Assembly (NCBI GenBank): GCA_045657945.1
Contig: JAZOUB010000009.1
Location: 36,363 to 100,362 of the forward strand
Source: HGM04593 sp045657945
GTDB taxonomy: Bacteria > Bacteroidota > Bacteroidia > Bacteroidales > Bacteroidaceae
Reading direction: 5' to 3'
Length of the DNA: 64,000 nt
The notes below the pieces were generated by a model. It had not been told where the DNA came from. It saw only the letters and a list, made by a program, of their open reading frames with translations, and made no database searches. This document shows, in pieces, positions 48,572 to 57,419 of this stretch (its first letter is position 1; each line of letters begins with the position of its first letter). A program made the translations under genes and the position numbers.

Positions 48572-51500
48572 TTACTTCACCAAGACCTTCTTTCCGCTTG
48601 AGGTAACATAGATGCCGTTTCTCTCAGGAGCAACAACCTTTACACCGTTAAGGTCATATAGCACGACTTCGCCATCCTCGGCCTCCACACCCTCAATTGA
48701 TGTAACAACATCTTTGTCGGCAAGATAAACAGTCAACACATCACCAACCTCACTTTTCAGCAGATAGCTCTTGTTGGGATAGACACCCGATGAAGAGGTA
48801 GAACCCTTAAAGGTCATGACAGCACCACCGGCGGTTGTTGAAGCGACTGTTCCAAGGAACTCACCCTTTGGAAGATATCCTCTGATAGTTGTACCGTGCA
48901 GGAGATTATTCTCTACAAGCGGAGTGTTGTCACCGGGAAGCAAAGCAACAGTGTAATCTTTCTTTGCACCTGCATAGACAACAGGCATGTAAGCAGGAAC
49001 TACACCACCCTGCACCTCTTCGATATAAGCATAGTCATACTCCTTTGTGTCGTATGTCCATTTTCCGGCACCTGTCACGACGTAAGCTGTAACCTCCTCG
49101 GGGATTGCCATTGTAAATGGATAGCATGCTGCAAGAAGCTTCGCTGTAGGTATTGAAAGTTTGAACTCCTCAACCTTCTGCACCTTCCAAAGATTGCTCT
49201 CATCGGTTGCACTACCGAACTTCACACCGGTAGCATCTTGCGATGCAGCAGTCATAAAGTTATTACTGCCTGCGAGTTTGAAAGCATATAGGCCCTCCTC
49301 CTCGTCCATACACACAGCCTCGAGCAGCGAAGCCTCGTTTGACTCTTTCAAATCGGACACATTCTCGCCCGAAGCACAAGAGAAGTAGAGACCGGTCTGC
49401 AAGTTCTTCAAATGGAAACCACCATCGACAGCCTCCCATAGCCAAACTTGGTCGGCAGCGCCGTTTACATTTGTTTTGGCTCGCTTGATATTCCATGTAA
49501 TTTCACCGGTAAGTTCACGCTGTGTAGTGGTGCCGCAACTCAAAGCTGTACCGTCGTTCTTTGACGAGATATTGTAATATACGCCGGCGTCCAAACCTTT
49601 TACCTCATTGGCCTGTCCATAAATCATTTTGCGTGTACCATCATAGCCTACTGCAACGATGTATGCAGCATTCTCAAGTTCATCGCTGTTGCTTGGATAG
49701 AGCACATAGGTACAACGCCGCTCACCAGTTTTAGCGTTGATGACAGCATCCAGACCATACATTGTGATGCGCAACAGGCCACCGACACTGTTGTATGTCT
49801 CATATGCCACGGCGTTCTTCACCTTGCTATGGTCGACTCTCACTGTTCCATTGGCCATCTTCGCACAGCCATCACCATAATTTGCAGGAAGTTCAAGCGC
49901 GAGTTCATCGCGATAGATATGATAGTTGTGACCGTTGATGTAGTTGATTTCCTCGGTAAAAGCAGGATAGCCCTGTTCTCTTACATAATTCTTGAGTTCG
50001 GTTATCATATCCTCGCTGATAACATTCCAACCGGCCGAGTAGTCCTCGATATAAGCATTGATAGGCTTCAACATTCCGGCCTTCTCAAAGAATGGGAGCA
50101 AGTTGATTTGCGCACTGTCACAAGCCAACTTCATCCAGTTGATCTGCTGCTTACCATTGGTATTATACTTGCTGCCATAGTTCGCATCCTTGCGTATTGA
50201 CTCAATCACCATAGGGATGATATCGGGACACTTGCCGGCCATTGTACCCCAAAGGTTCAACTGCCAGAATGGAACAAGTTTCACGAAGTGGTCATAGTTG
50301 CGGCTTGTGGTAGTTACAGTACCTATGTTCTTTCCATCGGCATCATAACCTGTAACACTCTTCTCCTCGGGAGTAGCTCCGTGATAGTCGGGGCCATCCT
50401 GCAACTGCCAAGCAACGCCCTTGCGTATACCCTCCTCGAAATATGTCTGCATGCGACCACCGCGCATACCGGAGTACTCACCTACACCGGAACCCTCATC
50501 CTCGAGACGGAGATAAGATTTGTCACCACTGAAGTGCAGCTGTGCCCACGATGCATAAATGTTGTTCGTTGTCTCACCGCAACCGCTCCATTTGAAACCC
50601 GGAGTAACCTGGTTGTTGTGTCCCCACTCGTGACCTACGCCCCAGAAATCAAAATTCTTTGAATCGGGAGTCATTATGGCACCAAGGCTATTGATGTTAC
50701 AATACGCACCCTCACCACCGGCAGCCATGAAACCATAATCGGTTGCATAGAACAACTGGCGGTTCTTCACCTGGCGGCCATACTTTTCAAGCCCCATCAA
50801 GTCGCGCTCGGCCCACTGTGTCTGCTGATAAAGCGTCAACAAAGAATCGATGTTTTCGGGGCAGTACTGAATGTATGCCCAAACAGGGTAAGCCAACTGA
50901 GCGTGACGCGAACGGGTGATGATGATTGTCTCGTCCTTTGAATCGCGTCCTTTGAGCATCGCTTTCCAATCGGCATTGGTCATGGTCTCCTGATCCCAGT
51001 AACCCTGCACAGGCGCATTCACAAAGTGTACCTTCACATTTGGAGCATTCTCGAAATCATCGGTATAGTAATTCACAAAAACATTACCCTCGGTAGATGC
51101 AGTAATATAATTCATACCGTTCTTCAAAGAATATGCACTTGAGTTTTCGTTTGCAACCCAATTCTTTATTTTCAAGCCAACAGAATGGTTACCAATGCCA
51201 CTTGCAACAACAATGCAAGACTCGCCTGCCTTCAGATAGATACCTGTAGGGTTCTCATAATTGTTGTACTGGCTACTTATCTTGAGATTGTTTCTCAAAG
51301 TCGAAGTTGTCATGTAGGCCTCGTACTCACCAACGCGGAACTTCTTGTATCCATCAGCGTCGGCAAGCAAGTTGTCAACCAAAGCCTTCACATCAGCATC
51401 GGCAATGCCGTTGCTACTTGTGACACCGGGTTTGAGCACGGTGTACAAATCATCCTCGAAATATTGTTCAAAAGCCAAAGCCTTTGTGTTGTCTGTCTCA

Positions 51501-51973
51501 TACGCCTCAATCTCGGCTGCCGATGCAAATCCATTGGCACCGCTCTTTATTGTAAAGCGCACACGGCCGCACTCCACTCCACCGTCGGGAATGATGAAAT
51601 CATAGACCGCTCTTGAACCACCAAGTTTGTAAGTACCAATTTTTGTAAAGGTTGAACTATTGGTTTCCGGCGCATAAGACAAGTCCACCTCGTTCCAGTT
51701 ACCGTTTGAGCCATCCAGACGGGGGATATACCTCATGTAATCCACATGGCCCACCTCCTTGAGGTTAACGGTGAATGTAACAGGGAATTTTGTACCGGAA
51801 CCCGAGTAATCACTGTGCCAAATTGTGGATGCATCACCATCAAGAGCATTTTTTGCATCATAGCCCTCTTGATTACTGCTTGCATACGCACCACTGAGTG
51901 CCACCTTCTTGTCCTGGGCATTCACGCCAAGCACAGCGGCAACAAACAACATTAGAAACAGAATTCTTTTCAT
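48572..51973 (-). CDS. M60-like (enhancin/mucinase) peptidase with T9SS-like tail
   Basis: 1133 residues. Signal peptide (KRILFLMLFVAAVLGVNAQ), then an F5/8-type C carbohydrate-binding domain (about 25-160: NALDGDASTIWHSDYSG, VDYMRYIPRLDGSNGNW). The peptidase domain carries H448-E-W-G-H452 and Glu467, the HEXGH(8-24)E motif of M60 proteases, which cleave mucin-type glycoproteins. A C-terminal region with a ricin-like pattern (VWLWEAVDGGFHLKNLQTGL) and a sorting-domain-like end (YDLNGVKVVAPERNGIYVTS, KKVLVK) follow. It matches the tail of the sulfatase at 35072. Probably secreted by the type IX system to act on mucins. Confidence 0.92.
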   Translation of the reverse strand: MKRILFLMLFVAAVLGVNAQDKKVALSGAYASSNQEGYDAKNALDGDASTIWHSDYSGSGTKFPVTFTVNLKEVGHVDYMRYIPRLDGSNGNWNEVDLSYAPETNSSTFTKIGTYKLGGSRAVYDFIIPDGGVECGRVRFTIKSGANGFASAAEIEAYETDNTKALAFEQYFEDDLYTVLKPGVTSSNGIADADVKALVDNLLADADGYKKFRVGEYEAYMTTSTLRNNLKISSQYNNYENPTGIYLKAGESCIVVASGIGNHSVGLKIKNWVANENSSAYSLKNGMNYITASTEGNVFVNYYTDDFENAPNVKVHFVNAPVQGYWDQETMTNADWKAMLKGRDSKDETIIITRSRHAQLAYPVWAYIQYCPENIDSLLTLYQQTQWAERDLMGLEKYGRQVKNRQLFYATDYGFMAAGGEGAYCNINSLGAIMTPDSKNFDFWGVGHEWGHNNQVTPGFKWSGCGETTNNIYASWAQLHFSGDKSYLRLEDEGSGVGEYSGMRGGRMQTYFEEGIRKGVAWQLQDGPDYHGATPEEKSVTGYDADGKNIGTVTTTSRNYDHFVKLVPFWQLNLWGTMAGKCPDIIPMVIESIRKDANYGSKYNTNGKQQINWMKLACDSAQINLLPFFEKAGMLKPINAYIEDYSAGWNVISEDMITELKNYVREQGYPAFTEEINYINGHNYHIYRDELALELPANYGDGCAKMANGTVRVDHSKVKNAVAYETYNSVGGLLRITMYGLDAVINAKTGERRCTYVLYPSNSDELENAAYIVAVGYDGTRKMIYGQANEVKGLDAGVYYNISSKNDGTALSCGTTTQRELTGEITWNIKRAKTNVNGAADQVWLWEAVDGGFHLKNLQTGLYFSCASGENVSDLKESNEASLLEAVCMDEEEGLYAFKLAGSNNFMTAASQDATGVKFGSATDESNLWKVQKVEEFKLSIPTAKLLAACYPFTMAIPEEVTAYVVTGAGKWTYDTKEYDYAYIEEVQGGVVPAYMPVVYAGAKKDYTVALLPGDNTPLVENNLLHGTTIRGYLPKGEFLGTVASTTAGGAVMTFKGSTSSSGVYPNKSYLLKSEVGDVLTVYLADKDVVTSIEGVEAEDGEVVLYDLNGVKVVAPERNGIYVTSSGKKVLVK

Positions 51974-52097
51974 ATAATTAAAATTTAATAATATCTGCTA
52001 TTCACAAATCTTTGTAAAAATACCACTTTATTTTTATATATAAGGTACAAAAGCATAAAAAATAAGCAATAATATCGCTGTTAACCTAAAGACTTAT

Positions 52098-52167
52098 GTT
52101 CATGCTGAGCGCAGTGAAGCATCTATGTTATTGCGCGTTTTAGATCCTTCACTACGCTCAGGATGAC
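52098..52167. repeat. dispersed palindrome (GTTCATGCTGAGC...GCTCAGGATGAC type)
   Basis: Arms GTTCATGCTGAGCGCAGTGA and TCACTACGCTCAGGATGAC are imperfect inverted copies, each continued by AGCATCTA / TAGATCCT, around a 15-base loop. This is a widespread bacterial intergenic palindrome type. Confidence 0.75.
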
Positions 52168-52620
52168 ATATCCGCTAAAGAAGCCTCCATTGTGGTCAAC
52201 AGCTATATTACGGCTCAGTAGCAAAAAGGTGTGGGTAATTATTGGATTTCTATTCTCTTGATAGTTTTTACGCTTAATCGGTTATCTTATATTCTTTTTG
52301 TAGTCTTACTTTCTGTACTTTTTTTAAAAAAAGTACCAAAAACGGGGCAGTCGTGTACGGCATTCGGTGCTTCCTTTGTTTAAGAGTTGCCTTGCAACAT
52401 CTTTCAGTCGGTTCACACCTCGCCACTCGCAGCTTGTCGCAATGCTTGGGGCGGCAAGAACTCGCTGCGCTCAAACATCATGCCACCTGCTTCCAAGCAT
52501 TGCTCGGCTACTCGCTGTGCCTCCCAACGCTGCCCTTCCGCCCTTGGCGGGGGATTACCTTTGCAATGAATGTCGCATAATTCGCGAACTTTACTGCGTA
52601 AAACGGTAATATCAAAGAAA

Positions 52621-52882
52621 ACCGGCAGTGTCAAAATCACAGACAAATCCCATTCTGTTTTTGGATAAAGTGGTCAGGACTGTTTGACTGCTAGTTAGAC
52701 GCTCGCTTTAGCGAGTGGCTAACTGAAGGAGTTCCGCACCACCCAAAAACAGAATGAAAGGATTTGTTGGCAAATAACAGCCAACCGAGGGATGTCGCTT
52801 GCGACTCGTGAGCAAAAGGCTGTTATGACTGATTTTGCCGGTGACGGAACCTTTTGGTTCTTTTCAGTTATGAAAAGAACGT
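52621..52882. repeat. complex of nested inverted repeats, possible structured RNA or mobile-element relic
   Basis: Closing stem: ACCGGC...AAAATCA (52621-52638) with TGATTTTGCCGGT (about 52834-52846). Arm 1: CAAATCC-CATTCTGTTTTTGG (52644 onward) with CCAAAAACAGAATG...GGATTTG (to 52766), capped by GTTAG-CGCTCGC / GCGAGTG-CTAAC (52694-52723). Arm 2: AATAACAGCC / GGCTGTTAT (about 52775-52829), capped by GTCGC/GCGAC. Downstream hairpin GTTCTTTTC / GAAAAGAAC (about 52859-52882). Three nested levels of complementarity. Confidence 0.55.
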
Positions 52883-53018
52883 ATAGAAAGAGTTGAAGAA
52901 AATACAAGTGAACAATCAAGGTTGAGATTAGCCGTTGAATATAATGGCATGCGAAAGCGATACCCACACTAAATTTCTACTGAACCTATATTACCCCTCC
53001 AAAAAATAAAACAGCAAA

Positions 53019-53040
53019 GGGGAACGCTGCAGCGTTCCCC
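53019..53040 (-). terminator. terminator of glnN
   Basis: Perfect GGGGAACGCT / AGCGTTCCCC palindrome 30 bases behind the glutamine synthetase III stop, with a T-rich run following on the minus strand. Confidence 0.75.
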
Positions 53041-53069
53041 CGACAAAATCATATATCCAAAATCTATAT

Positions 53070-55253
53070 TTACACAATGAACAGCAATTCCCTATACTTA
53101 GGCAGCGTCCACAACTCATTGTCAACCACAAGTTCAAGGTTGTCAATGTGTAAGCGGATTTCCTCGAGCATTGGCGCAACGGTATCGTGGTAGGCAATAG
53201 CCTTGTCACGCTCCGATGCTATGCGGTTGGCAACCTTGCGGCGCTCCACAAGCTCTGCAACCAGACGGCGAATCTCGGCAACATGCTCGGCCATCTGCTT
53301 CACAAGCTCAATATTCTCAGCCGAGAGACGGTCACCCTCTTCCTTGCCAATCACCTGTTCCATCTTAATGACATTGTCGAGCAACGAGCTCTGATACTTT
53401 GTAGCAGTAGGGACAATGTGATTGAGAGCAAGGTCACCAAGTACGCGGGCCTCAATCTGTATCTTCTTGGTGTACATCTCCCATTTAATCTCGTTGCGGG
53501 CAGCAAGTTCGGTCTCGGTCATCACATCCATGTCGCGGAACATGGCCACGCTCTCCTTGTCGAGATAGCGGTCGAACACGATAGGTGCGCTTGCCTCGCA
53601 GTCGAGTCCACGGCGCGATGCCTCACGGCGCCACTCGTCACTGTAGCCGTTGCCGTCGAAACGGACAGGCTTGCTGTATTTGATATACTTGCGGATAATC
53701 TTCACAAGCGCATCTTCCTTGCTGTGTCCCTTGTCAATGAGAGCATCAACCTCGCGTTTGAAGATAGTGAGCTGCTCGGCCATCGCGGTATTCAGCGCAA
53801 TCATCGCCGATGCACAGTTGGCCTCGGCACCCACAGCACGGAACTCGAAACGGTTACCGGTAAAGGCGAATGGCGAGGTGCGGTTGCGGTCGGTATTGTC
53901 AATCATCAGCTCGGGAATTGACGGGATATTCAGGCGCAGCTCGCGCTTGCTCAGAATTTTCACAACATCGTCGGTTGTCTCCATGTGGTCGAGCACCGAT
54001 GAAAGGTGCGAACCAAGGAAGCTTGAGATGATTGCAGGTGGCGCCTCGGCAGCACCAAGACGATGAGCATTGGCAGCCGACATTATACTTGCCTTGAGCA
54101 AACCATTGTGGCGGTATATTGCAGCAAGCGTGTTCACCACAAAGGTGATGAAACGCAAGTTGTCCTTGTCATTCTTTCCCGGAGCCATGAGCAGCACGCC
54201 GGTATCAGTACCAAGCGACCAGTTGTTGTGCTTTCCCGAACCATTCACACCCTTGAAAGGCTTCTCGTGCAGCAGCACGCGGAAACCATGGCGGCGTGCC
54301 ACCTCTTTCATGAGTGCCATAATGAGCATATTGTGGTCTACAGCCAGGTTGCACTCCTCATAGATGGGAGCAAGCTCGAACTGGTTGGGCGCAGCCTCGT
54401 TGTGGCATGTCTTGGCAGGGATGCCAAGCTTCATAGCCTCAATCTCAAGTTCCTTCATGAATGCAGCCACACGCTTGGGGATAGAACCGAAATAGTGATC
54501 CTCGAGCTGCTGGTTCTTTGCACTGTCATGCCCCATAAGAGTACGACCGGTGAGCAGCAAATCGGGGCGCGCAAGCAGCATACCCTCGTCAACAAGGAAA
54601 TACTCCTGTTCCCAGCCAAGATATGTTGTAACCTTCTTCACATTCTTGTCAAAGTAGCGGCACACATCGGTCGCAGCCTTATCAACCGCACGCAGCGACT
54701 TCAAAAGCGGAGCCTTGTAGTCGAGTGCCTCACCGGTGTATGAGATGAACACTGTGGGAATACACAATGTGTCATCAATAAGGAACGCAGGTGATGTCGG
54801 GTCCCAAGCACTGTAACCGCGAGCCTCGAATGTACTACGGATACCTCCATTGGGGAACGAAGAGGCATCGGGTTCCTGCTGCACGAGCAACTTGCCCGAG
54901 AACTCCTCTAGCACACCACCCTTGCCGTCGTGTTCAATGAACGCATCGTGTTTCTCGGCAGTGGTCTCTGTGAGTGGATGAAACCAGTGAGTGTAGTGTG
55001 TGGCACCATTCTCCACAGCCCAGCGTTTCATGCCCTCGGCAACACTGTCGGCAATTGAACTATCGAGCGGAGCATCATTGTCAATCACATCAATAAGCTT
55101 GTAGTAGACCTCCTTGGGAAGATACTTGAACATCTTCTCGCGGTTGAAGACCTTTGCACCAAAATAGTCCGACGGACGCAACTCACTGTCGGGCACCTCA
55201 ACAGCCTTTTTACCGAAGGCTGCCGATATAACCTCAAATCGTAGCTTTGACAT
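53070..55253 (-). CDS. glnN: glutamine synthetase type III
   Basis: 727 residues, the size of GSIII (about 700-730), much longer than GSI. GSIII features are seen: the N-terminal SKLRFEVISAAFGKKAVEVP, GGIRSTFEARGYSAWDPTSP, LGWEQEYFLVD (metal site), KTCHNEAAPNQFELAPIYEE, GVNGSGKHNNWSLGTDTG (ammonia/substrate site) and DRNRTSPFAFTGNRFEFRAVGAEAN. The enzyme makes glutamine from glutamate and ammonia using ATP and is the main ammonia assimilator in Bacteroidetes. Flanked by its own promoter box and terminator, so monocistronic. Confidence 0.97.
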   Translation of the reverse strand: MSKLRFEVISAAFGKKAVEVPDSELRPSDYFGAKVFNREKMFKYLPKEVYYKLIDVIDNDAPLDSSIADSVAEGMKRWAVENGATHYTHWFHPLTETTAEKHDAFIEHDGKGGVLEEFSGKLLVQQEPDASSFPNGGIRSTFEARGYSAWDPTSPAFLIDDTLCIPTVFISYTGEALDYKAPLLKSLRAVDKAATDVCRYFDKNVKKVTTYLGWEQEYFLVDEGMLLARPDLLLTGRTLMGHDSAKNQQLEDHYFGSIPKRVAAFMKELEIEAMKLGIPAKTCHNEAAPNQFELAPIYEECNLAVDHNMLIMALMKEVARRHGFRVLLHEKPFKGVNGSGKHNNWSLGTDTGVLLMAPGKNDKDNLRFITFVVNTLAAIYRHNGLLKASIMSAANAHRLGAAEAPPAIISSFLGSHLSSVLDHMETTDDVVKILSKRELRLNIPSIPELMIDNTDRNRTSPFAFTGNRFEFRAVGAEANCASAMIALNTAMAEQLTIFKREVDALIDKGHSKEDALVKIIRKYIKYSKPVRFDGNGYSDEWRREASRRGLDCEASAPIVFDRYLDKESVAMFRDMDVMTETELAARNEIKWEMYTKKIQIEARVLGDLALNHIVPTATKYQSSLLDNVIKMEQVIGKEEGDRLSAENIELVKQMAEHVAEIRRLVAELVERRKVANRIASERDKAIAYHDTVAPMLEEIRLHIDNLELVVDNELWTLPKYRELLFIV

Positions 55254-55297
55254 TACTTTATGTTTTATTTATCTTTTTGCTAATCCAAATACAGATG

Positions 55298-55305
55298 CAA
55301 ATATA
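55298..55305 (-). promoter_or_regulatory. -7 box (TATATTTG) for glnN
   Basis: Exact TAnnTTTG match, 45 bases before the glnN start. Confidence 0.55.
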
Positions 55306-55717
55306 ACAGCATAACCGCACAAGACAAAGAAAAACAAGTAAAACAACGCACTTTTTACCAAATTTTACCAAAACCCAAGGCGCAAAACTCAAAAAGTGAA
55401 GCAAAAACGAAGAACTTTTCACGAAAAGCAACCATAAAATCAAAAAAGCGCGCAAAACACACAGTTTAACATTTTGCAAGCAAATACAATCACACTATTT
55501 ACATTTTGTCACAAAACAAACAGATACACATCAAGATTCAAAGCCACGCAAAGCCGGCTGGCAAGGATAAATATACAAGAGAGTGTTGAAAAAAATTAGA
55601 AAAAAGAGCCCACATTTATAATATTTAAATAACTTTGTGGAGATAATGCCCGTGTGTGCTTATGCGCACCAAAGTTGCAAAAGAACATACAAACACAACA
55701 ATTAACCATAAAAAATT
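55306..55717. other. divergent promoter region of glnN and nagA
   Basis: About 460 bases separate the divergent genes; AT-rich with many CAAAA runs. Contains the -7 boxes at 55298 (minus) and 55630 (plus). No gene or strong hairpin seen between. Confidence 0.5.
55630..55637 (+). promoter_or_regulatory. -7 box (TAACTTTG) for nagA
   Basis: Exact TAnnTTTG match 81 bases before the nagA start. Confidence 0.5.
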
Positions 55718-56881
55718 ATGCTTAAGCAAATTATCAATGCAAAGATCCTCACTCCACAAGGTTGGTTGAAGGATGGTTCGGTAATCATCAGAGACAACAA
55801 GATTCTCGAGGTTACAAACTGCGACCTCGCCGTTGTAGGCGCAGAAGTTGTTGACGCCAAAGGTATGTATGTAGTGCCAGGCGGTGTGGAAATCCACATC
55901 CACGGTGGTGGCGGCTGCGACTTCATGGAGGGAACAGAAGAGGCTTTCCGCGGTGCAATCAAGGCACACATGAAGCACGGTACAACAAGTATCTTCCCCA
56001 CCCTTTCATCATCGACCGTCCCCATGATTGAGGCAGCAGCCGAGACATGTACAAAGTTGATGGCAGAGCCAAACAGCCCAGTACTCGGTCTGCACTTGGA
56101 GGGTCACTACCTGAACATGGCAATGGCAGGTGGTCAGTTGCCCGAGAACATTAAAGACCCCGATCCAAACGAATATATTCCATTGGTTGAAAAGTGGGAT
56201 TGTATCAAGCGTTGGGATGCAGCTCCCGAGCTCCCCGGTGCAATGCAGTTCGGTAAATATATCACATCAAAAGGCATCTTGGCATCTGTAGCACACACAC
56301 AGGCCGAGTATGACGACATCCACGCTGCACGCAAGAACGGCTACACACACGCCACACACTTCTACAACGCGATGCCTGGTTTCCACAAGCGCCGCGAGTA
56401 CAAGTACGAGGGTACTGTAGAGAGCATCTATCTGCACGAGGACATGACTGTCGAGGTTGTAGCCGACGGCATCCATGTGCCACCGACAATCCTCCGCCTC
56501 ATCCACCGCATCAAGGGTGTCGAGCGTGCCTGCGTAATCACCGATGCTTTGGCTTGCGCTGCAAGTGACAGCACAACAGCATTCGACCCACGCGTGATTA
56601 TTGAGGATGGTGTCTGCAAGCTTGCCGACCGCACAGCACTCGCCGGTTCTGTTGCAACAATGGACCGTCTCATCCGCACATTGGTACAGAAGGCCGAGAT
56701 TCCTCTTGACGACGCTATCCGCATGGCATCGGAGACACCTGCCAAGATCATGAATGTATATGACCGCAAGGGTTCATTGCAGAGAGGCAAGGATGCCGAC
56801 CTCATGATTCTTGACGATGACTTGAATATACGCGCAGTCTGGGCTATGGGCCAGCTCGTTGAGGACACATACAAATTGTAA
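55718..56881 (+). CDS. nagA: N-acetylglucosamine-6-phosphate deacetylase
   Basis: 387 residues. The metal site H-I-H-G-G-G-G-C-D-F-M-E-G, LHLEGHYLN, ASVAHTQAEYDDI, THATHFYNAMPGFHKRR and VVADGIHVPPTILRLI, with ITDALACAAS (catalytic Asp) follow the amidohydrolase NagA pattern. It removes acetate from GlcNAc-6-phosphate to give GlcN-6-phosphate. This fits the GlcNAc-releasing GH20 enzymes in the window, although they are not linked to it by an operon. Own promoter and terminator. Confidence 0.93.
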   Translation: MLKQIINAKILTPQGWLKDGSVIIRDNKILEVTNCDLAVVGAEVVDAKGMYVVPGGVEIHIHGGGGCDFMEGTEEAFRGAIKAHMKHGTTSIFPTLSSSTVPMIEAAAETCTKLMAEPNSPVLGLHLEGHYLNMAMAGGQLPENIKDPDPNEYIPLVEKWDCIKRWDAAPELPGAMQFGKYITSKGILASVAHTQAEYDDIHAARKNGYTHATHFYNAMPGFHKRREYKYEGTVESIYLHEDMTVEVVADGIHVPPTILRLIHRIKGVERACVITDALACAASDSTTAFDPRVIIEDGVCKLADRTALAGSVATMDRLIRTLVQKAEIPLDDAIRMASETPAKIMNVYDRKGSLQRGKDADLMILDDDLNIRAVWAMGQLVEDTYKL

Positions 56882-56906
56882 TTGCAGAATAAGAAACATA
56901 TCATTG

Positions 56907-56940
56907 CTCGGTGTGCCACACGGCGCACCGAGTTTTTTTA
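56907..56940 (+). terminator. intrinsic terminator after nagA
   Basis: GCTCGGTGTGC / GCGCACCGAG arms followed by seven T, 26 bases after the stop. Confidence 0.85.
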
Positions 56941-57390
56941 TGCAAATCTAAGAAACTGTTTAAATTTCTTTCAAAAATATTATTTACATTATCTGCGAGA
57001 AGTGCTTGTATTTTTATGCCCTTTGTTTTCACGAACCCGCTCTCGCTCGGCAAAGCAAGTAAACTTTCTTTGCGCTCGCTTACCTGCGGCTTTGTTGTCT
57101 GTTTTTCCCTTTTTTGCAGTTGCATAGCCCGCTATGCGCCTTTAAAAAATAAAAAAACACTCTAAAAAAGTTCTATAAAAATTTCAAATATCGTGCCAGC
57201 GAGTTAAACATCAAGCTTGCTTGAATATTTATCAGCGAGCGCAGCCGATATTCGCAAGGCAGTGGACATAAATTTAAACAGCTTCTAAAACAAAAACGAC
57301 TTTTCAATTGTTATTTTAACAAAAGATATAAAAGATGTAAAAACACAATAATTTATCAAATCCGAGACATGCATAACACACAAAAATTCG

Positions 57391-57398
57391 TATCTTCG
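57391..57398 (+). promoter_or_regulatory. -7-like box (TATCTTCG) for the M3 peptidase operon
   Basis: One mismatch to TAnnTTTG, 22 bases before the ATG at 57420. It falls inside the longer frame starting at 57369, which argues for the later start. Confidence 0.4.
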
Positions 57399-57419
57399 CA
57401 TAATATAAAAGATTATAGT

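Larger units (their letters stand above)
51974..53018. other. 1.05-kb non-coding stretch rich in inverted repeats
   Basis: No convincing gene in either strand: the open frames are short and overlap palindromes. It holds a dispersed palindrome (52098-52167), a perfect 22-bp palindrome GTAC-T7-A7-GTAC (52315-52336), a GC-richer patch (52340-52560) without coding signs, and a nested structured block (52621-52882). Confidence 0.6.
56882..57419. other. intergenic region with repeat-like sequence
   Basis: A terminator (56907-56940), then a GC-richer patch at 57030-57140 with a GCATAG(CCC)GCTATGC-type hairpin at 57122-57136, and AT-rich sequence up to the -7-like box at 57391. No coding sequence supported. 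Confidence 0.5.

Noticed and set aside
52353..52646. Short overlapping open frames on both strands
   Set aside because: They are Ser/Cys/Arg-rich, overlap each other and palindromes, and have no start context; read as non-coding repeat-like DNA.
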